This document shows positions 6,560 through 7,781 of a stretch of DNA of 7,781 nucleotides, in pieces. Below the pieces are notes generated by a model. That model saw nothing but the letters and a program-made list of their open reading frames with translations, was not told the origin of the DNA and made no database searches. A program made the position numbers and the translations under genes. The stretch comes from an uncultured bacterium (lineage in GTDB: Bacteria > Cyanobacteriota > Vampirovibrionia > Gastranaerophilales > Gastranaerophilaceae): positions 1-7,781 of the forward strand of contig CANAXK010000075.1 in the NCBI GenBank assembly GCA_947365485.1, in the 5' to 3' direction. The number at the start of each line of letters is the position of its first letter. Positions within the stretch are counted from its first letter, which is position 1.

Positions 6560-6635
6560 GCGGAAGTAGCTCAGTTGGTAGAGTATCTGCCTTCCAAGCA
6601 GACTGTCGCGAGTTCGAGTCTCGTCTTCCGCTCCA
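6560..6635 (+). tRNA. tRNA-Gly (anticodon UCC)
   Basis: The cloverleaf closes fully. The 7-bp acceptor stem GCGGAAG pairs with CTTCCGC (6625-6631). The D-stem GCTC/GAGT has one G-U pair, and the anticodon stem is TCTGC/GCAGA with loop CTTCCAA. The T-stem is GCGAG/CTCGT with loop TTCGAGT. The anticodon TCC (6593-6595) reads GGA and GGG. The discriminator is U (6632), as expected for bacterial tRNA-Gly, and CCA (6633-6635) is encoded. The gene is followed five bases later by a strong terminator. Confidence 0.97.
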
Positions 6636-6639
6636 TTTT

Positions 6640-6665
6640 AAAAGAGGGTTTGAGCCCTCTTTTTT
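6640..6665 (+). terminator. intrinsic terminator after tRNA-Gly
   Basis: AAAAGAGGG (6640-6648) pairs with CCCTCTTTT (6655-6663) around the loop TTTGAG, and the stem runs into a T tract ending at 6665. This is a canonical rho-independent terminator for the tRNA, and for any read-through from the pilus genes. Confidence 0.9.
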
Positions 6666-6691
6666 AATATGTAGGAAGTAAAAATCCAAAG

Positions 6692-6825
6692 ATGAACGAA
6701 AAAGACATCCTAAACTTATTCGGGCAAAGGCTAATTTAACTCAGGCAGAATTAGTCGAAAAAGTTGGGTTGTCAACAAACTTTATAGGCATGGTCGAGCG
6801 AGGAGAAAGTTTTAAGGGGATGTAA
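6692..6825 (+). pseudogene. decayed XRE-family HTH regulator
   Basis: The first part, from the ATG at 6692, reads MNEKDILNLFGQR and then hits a stop at 6737. A second frame beginning at 6730 reads ANLTQAELVEKVGLSTNFIG followed by MVERGE, then SFKGM and a stop at 6823. Together these are the start and the DNA-binding core of an XRE/Cro-type regulator. About seven residues between helix 1 and the TQ motif are missing, with a change of frame, and everything after the recognition-helix motif is lost. It is therefore an internally deleted, 3'-truncated relic. Intact relatives usually bind DNA as dimers and are common in phages, mobile elements and toxin-antitoxin loci. AGGAAG at 6673-6678 may be the old ribosome binding site. 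Confidence 0.75.
6814..6819 (+). promoter_or_regulatory. ribosome binding site of the 49-codon ORF
   Basis: AAGGGG lies five bases before the ATG at 6825, a near-ideal Shine-Dalgarno sequence. It sits within the end of the XRE remnant's frame and is the main reason to accept the small downstream ORF as translated. Confidence 0.5.
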
Positions 6826-6974
6826 TGAAAAAAATTGTTAATAATTATGTTGATGAGCAAATGGTTAAAATCAAGAAAAATGAATGTTTTGCAGAAATTG
6901 GAACTTTCAGATATACAAATAAAAAAGATGATATTAAAACAGTGAGAGCGATTAAAATTATAAATAAAAATTAA
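6825..6974 (+). CDS. small Lys-rich hypothetical protein, 49 aa
   Basis: From the ATG at 6825, overlapping the preceding stop as TAATG, a 49-codon frame runs to a TAA at 6972. The product begins MKKIVNNYVDEQMVKIKKNE, has a central NECFAEIGTFRY stretch that could form beta strands, and ends RAIKIINKN. It is basic and soluble, with no signal peptide or membrane helix. I do not recognise the family. Its good ribosome binding site and coupling to the XRE remnant suggest it was the second gene of a small accessory operon; it could also be the tail of a larger lost gene. It is more AT-rich than the flanking genes and ends seven bases from the stop of the convergent LysR gene. Confidence 0.5.
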   Translation: MKKIVNNYVDEQMVKIKKNECFAEIGTFRYTNKKDDIKTVRAIKIINKN

Positions 6975-6981
6975 TCCCCCC

Positions 6982-7781
6982 TTAAAACCTCTCCTTCAAC
7001 CTCTCCCAAAACAGCTTCGCAGCCGGCGAAAAGACCTGATTCTTTTTCCACACGATATCCAGCCCGGATTCAAGCTTCGGACTCAGAGGCCGAAAATACA
7101 ACCCGCTTTCCTTTGAAGTGTCTGCAAGCTTGTCAAGTGTTACAGCGACACCCACGCCCGCTTTTACCATGATTGTCGCATTGAAAATAAGATTGTAAGT
7201 CGCTGCAATGTTCAAATCATTATACTTATCCCCGAACCAGTCCAAAAAACCGCTATCCTTCGAATACTTTGGCGTCATCTGACGCGAAGCAAGAAGCGGA
7301 ATTTCGACTAAATCATTGAGCGTTACCTCACTCTTCTCTGCTAGCGGACTATCAGCCCTCATAATCACACCCCATGTGTCTCTTTCAGGCAACTCCAGAT
7401 GGTCGTACCTTGATAAATCCACAGGCTGGATTAAAATCCCAAAATCCAACAGCCCGCGGTCAAGCTTCTCCATCACATCTTCCGCGTTTCCAGAGTAGAG
7501 ATGAAACTTTATGGCCGGATAATCCTCTTGAATCTCCTTAATAATCTCTGCAACATACTTCATGGAATCCGTCTCGCCACCACCTATGTAAATATCGCCG
7601 CTAATCGTATCAGAAATCGACTGAAACTCAGCCTCTGTTTTTTCAACCATGTCAACGATTTCCTGCGCCCGCTTTTGCAGAATTAGCCCCTCCGGTGTGA
7701 GTGTCACCTTGTGCTTCCCGCGCACAAGAAGCTTTTGCTTAAGCTCCTTTTCAAGGTCTTGAAGTTGACGAGTCAGAGTCG
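6982..7781 (-). CDS. LysR-family transcriptional regulator, partial (5' end off window)
   Basis: The frame is open to the right edge, so the first part of the DNA-binding domain is missing; about 265 residues of a usual 295 or so are visible. It starts within the winged HTH: TLTRQLQDLEKELKQKLLVR with the wing GKHKVTLTPEG. A linker helix (QKRAQEIVDMVEKTEAEF) and a periplasmic-binding-protein-like effector domain follow, with GDIYIGGGETDSMKYVAEI, LDRGLLDFGILI and GVGVAVTLDKL. The GTG at 7723-7725 lies inside the HTH region, so it is not the true start. LysR proteins are usually tetrameric and often control a divergent neighbour, which here would lie beyond the right edge. The effector and targets cannot be told. 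It closely resembles LysR proteins frequent in Clostridia, so transfer is possible. Confidence 0.92.
   Translation of the reverse strand, partial: TLTRQLQDLEKELKQKLLVRGKHKVTLTPEGLILQKRAQEIVDMVEKTEAEFQSISDTISGDIYIGGGETDSMKYVAEIIKEIQEDYPAIKFHLYSGNAEDVMEKLDRGLLDFGILIQPVDLSRYDHLELPERDTWGVIMRADSPLAEKSEVTLNDLVEIPLLASRQMTPKYSKDSGFLDWFGDKYNDLNIAATYNLIFNATIMVKAGVGVAVTLDKLADTSKESGLYFRPLSPKLESGLDIVWKKNQVFSPAAKLFWERLKERF

Noticed and set aside
6435..6560. CRISPR array
   Set aside because: The repeats are tRNA-derived, only two copies, with no regular spacers.
6435..6577. Classical phage or integrative-element attachment site pair
   Set aside because: The copies enclose only about 105 bases, no integrase is present, and the match is to the tRNA 5' end rather than the usual 3' end; kept only as one possible origin of the repeat.
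6435..6635. T-box-like riboswitch
   Set aside because: No T-box sequence or Stem I features, and no aminoacyl-tRNA synthetase or amino-acid gene follows.

Overview
The window looks like a chromosomal segment of a low-to-moderate GC, diderm, probably gut-associated bacterium. A primary-type sigma factor and a type IV pilus inner-membrane module of PilM/PilN/PilO type are present. The lineage cannot be fixed from sequence alone. Vampirovibrionia/Gastranaerophilales (non-photosynthetic relatives of cyanobacteria) is my leading guess, because the sigma factor reads RLPIHL after region 2.4 as many cyanobacterial sigma factors do; Elusimicrobiota or another diderm gut lineage is possible.

Left part (1-3976, all on the minus strand): four tightly packed genes transcribed right to left. 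They are quinolinate synthase (nadA), an RlmB-type 23S rRNA 2'-O-ribose methyltransferase that overlaps nadA by one base, a group-1-like sigma-70 factor (13 bases on), and a TPR repeat protein (17 bases on) that runs off the left edge. The spacing implies one transcription unit joining NAD synthesis, ribosome maturation and the sigma factor.

Middle (3977-6388): a 65-base divergent control region contains an AT-rich dyad that overlaps a good plus-strand promoter. It is followed by two plus-strand genes. The first fuses a PilM-like actin-fold cytoplasmic domain to a PilN-like membrane/periplasmic domain, an architecture otherwise familiar from GspL. The second is PilO-like. Together they would form the inner-membrane alignment complex of a type IV pilus or related secretion machine; PilP and PilQ do not follow.

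Right part (6389-7781): a perfect 15-bp hairpin, then about 125 bases holding a direct copy of the first 18 bases of the following tRNA and an inverted copy of its D-arm region inside a long imperfect hairpin. Next come an intact tRNA-Gly(UCC) with encoded CCA and a strong terminator, a decayed XRE-family regulator, a 49-codon ORF that overlaps the remnant's stop codon, and a convergent LysR-family regulator cut by the right edge. This stretch behaves like a tRNA-linked accessory or scar region. The PilM-PilN fusion and the rearranged tRNA-derived sequence are the most unusual things seen.
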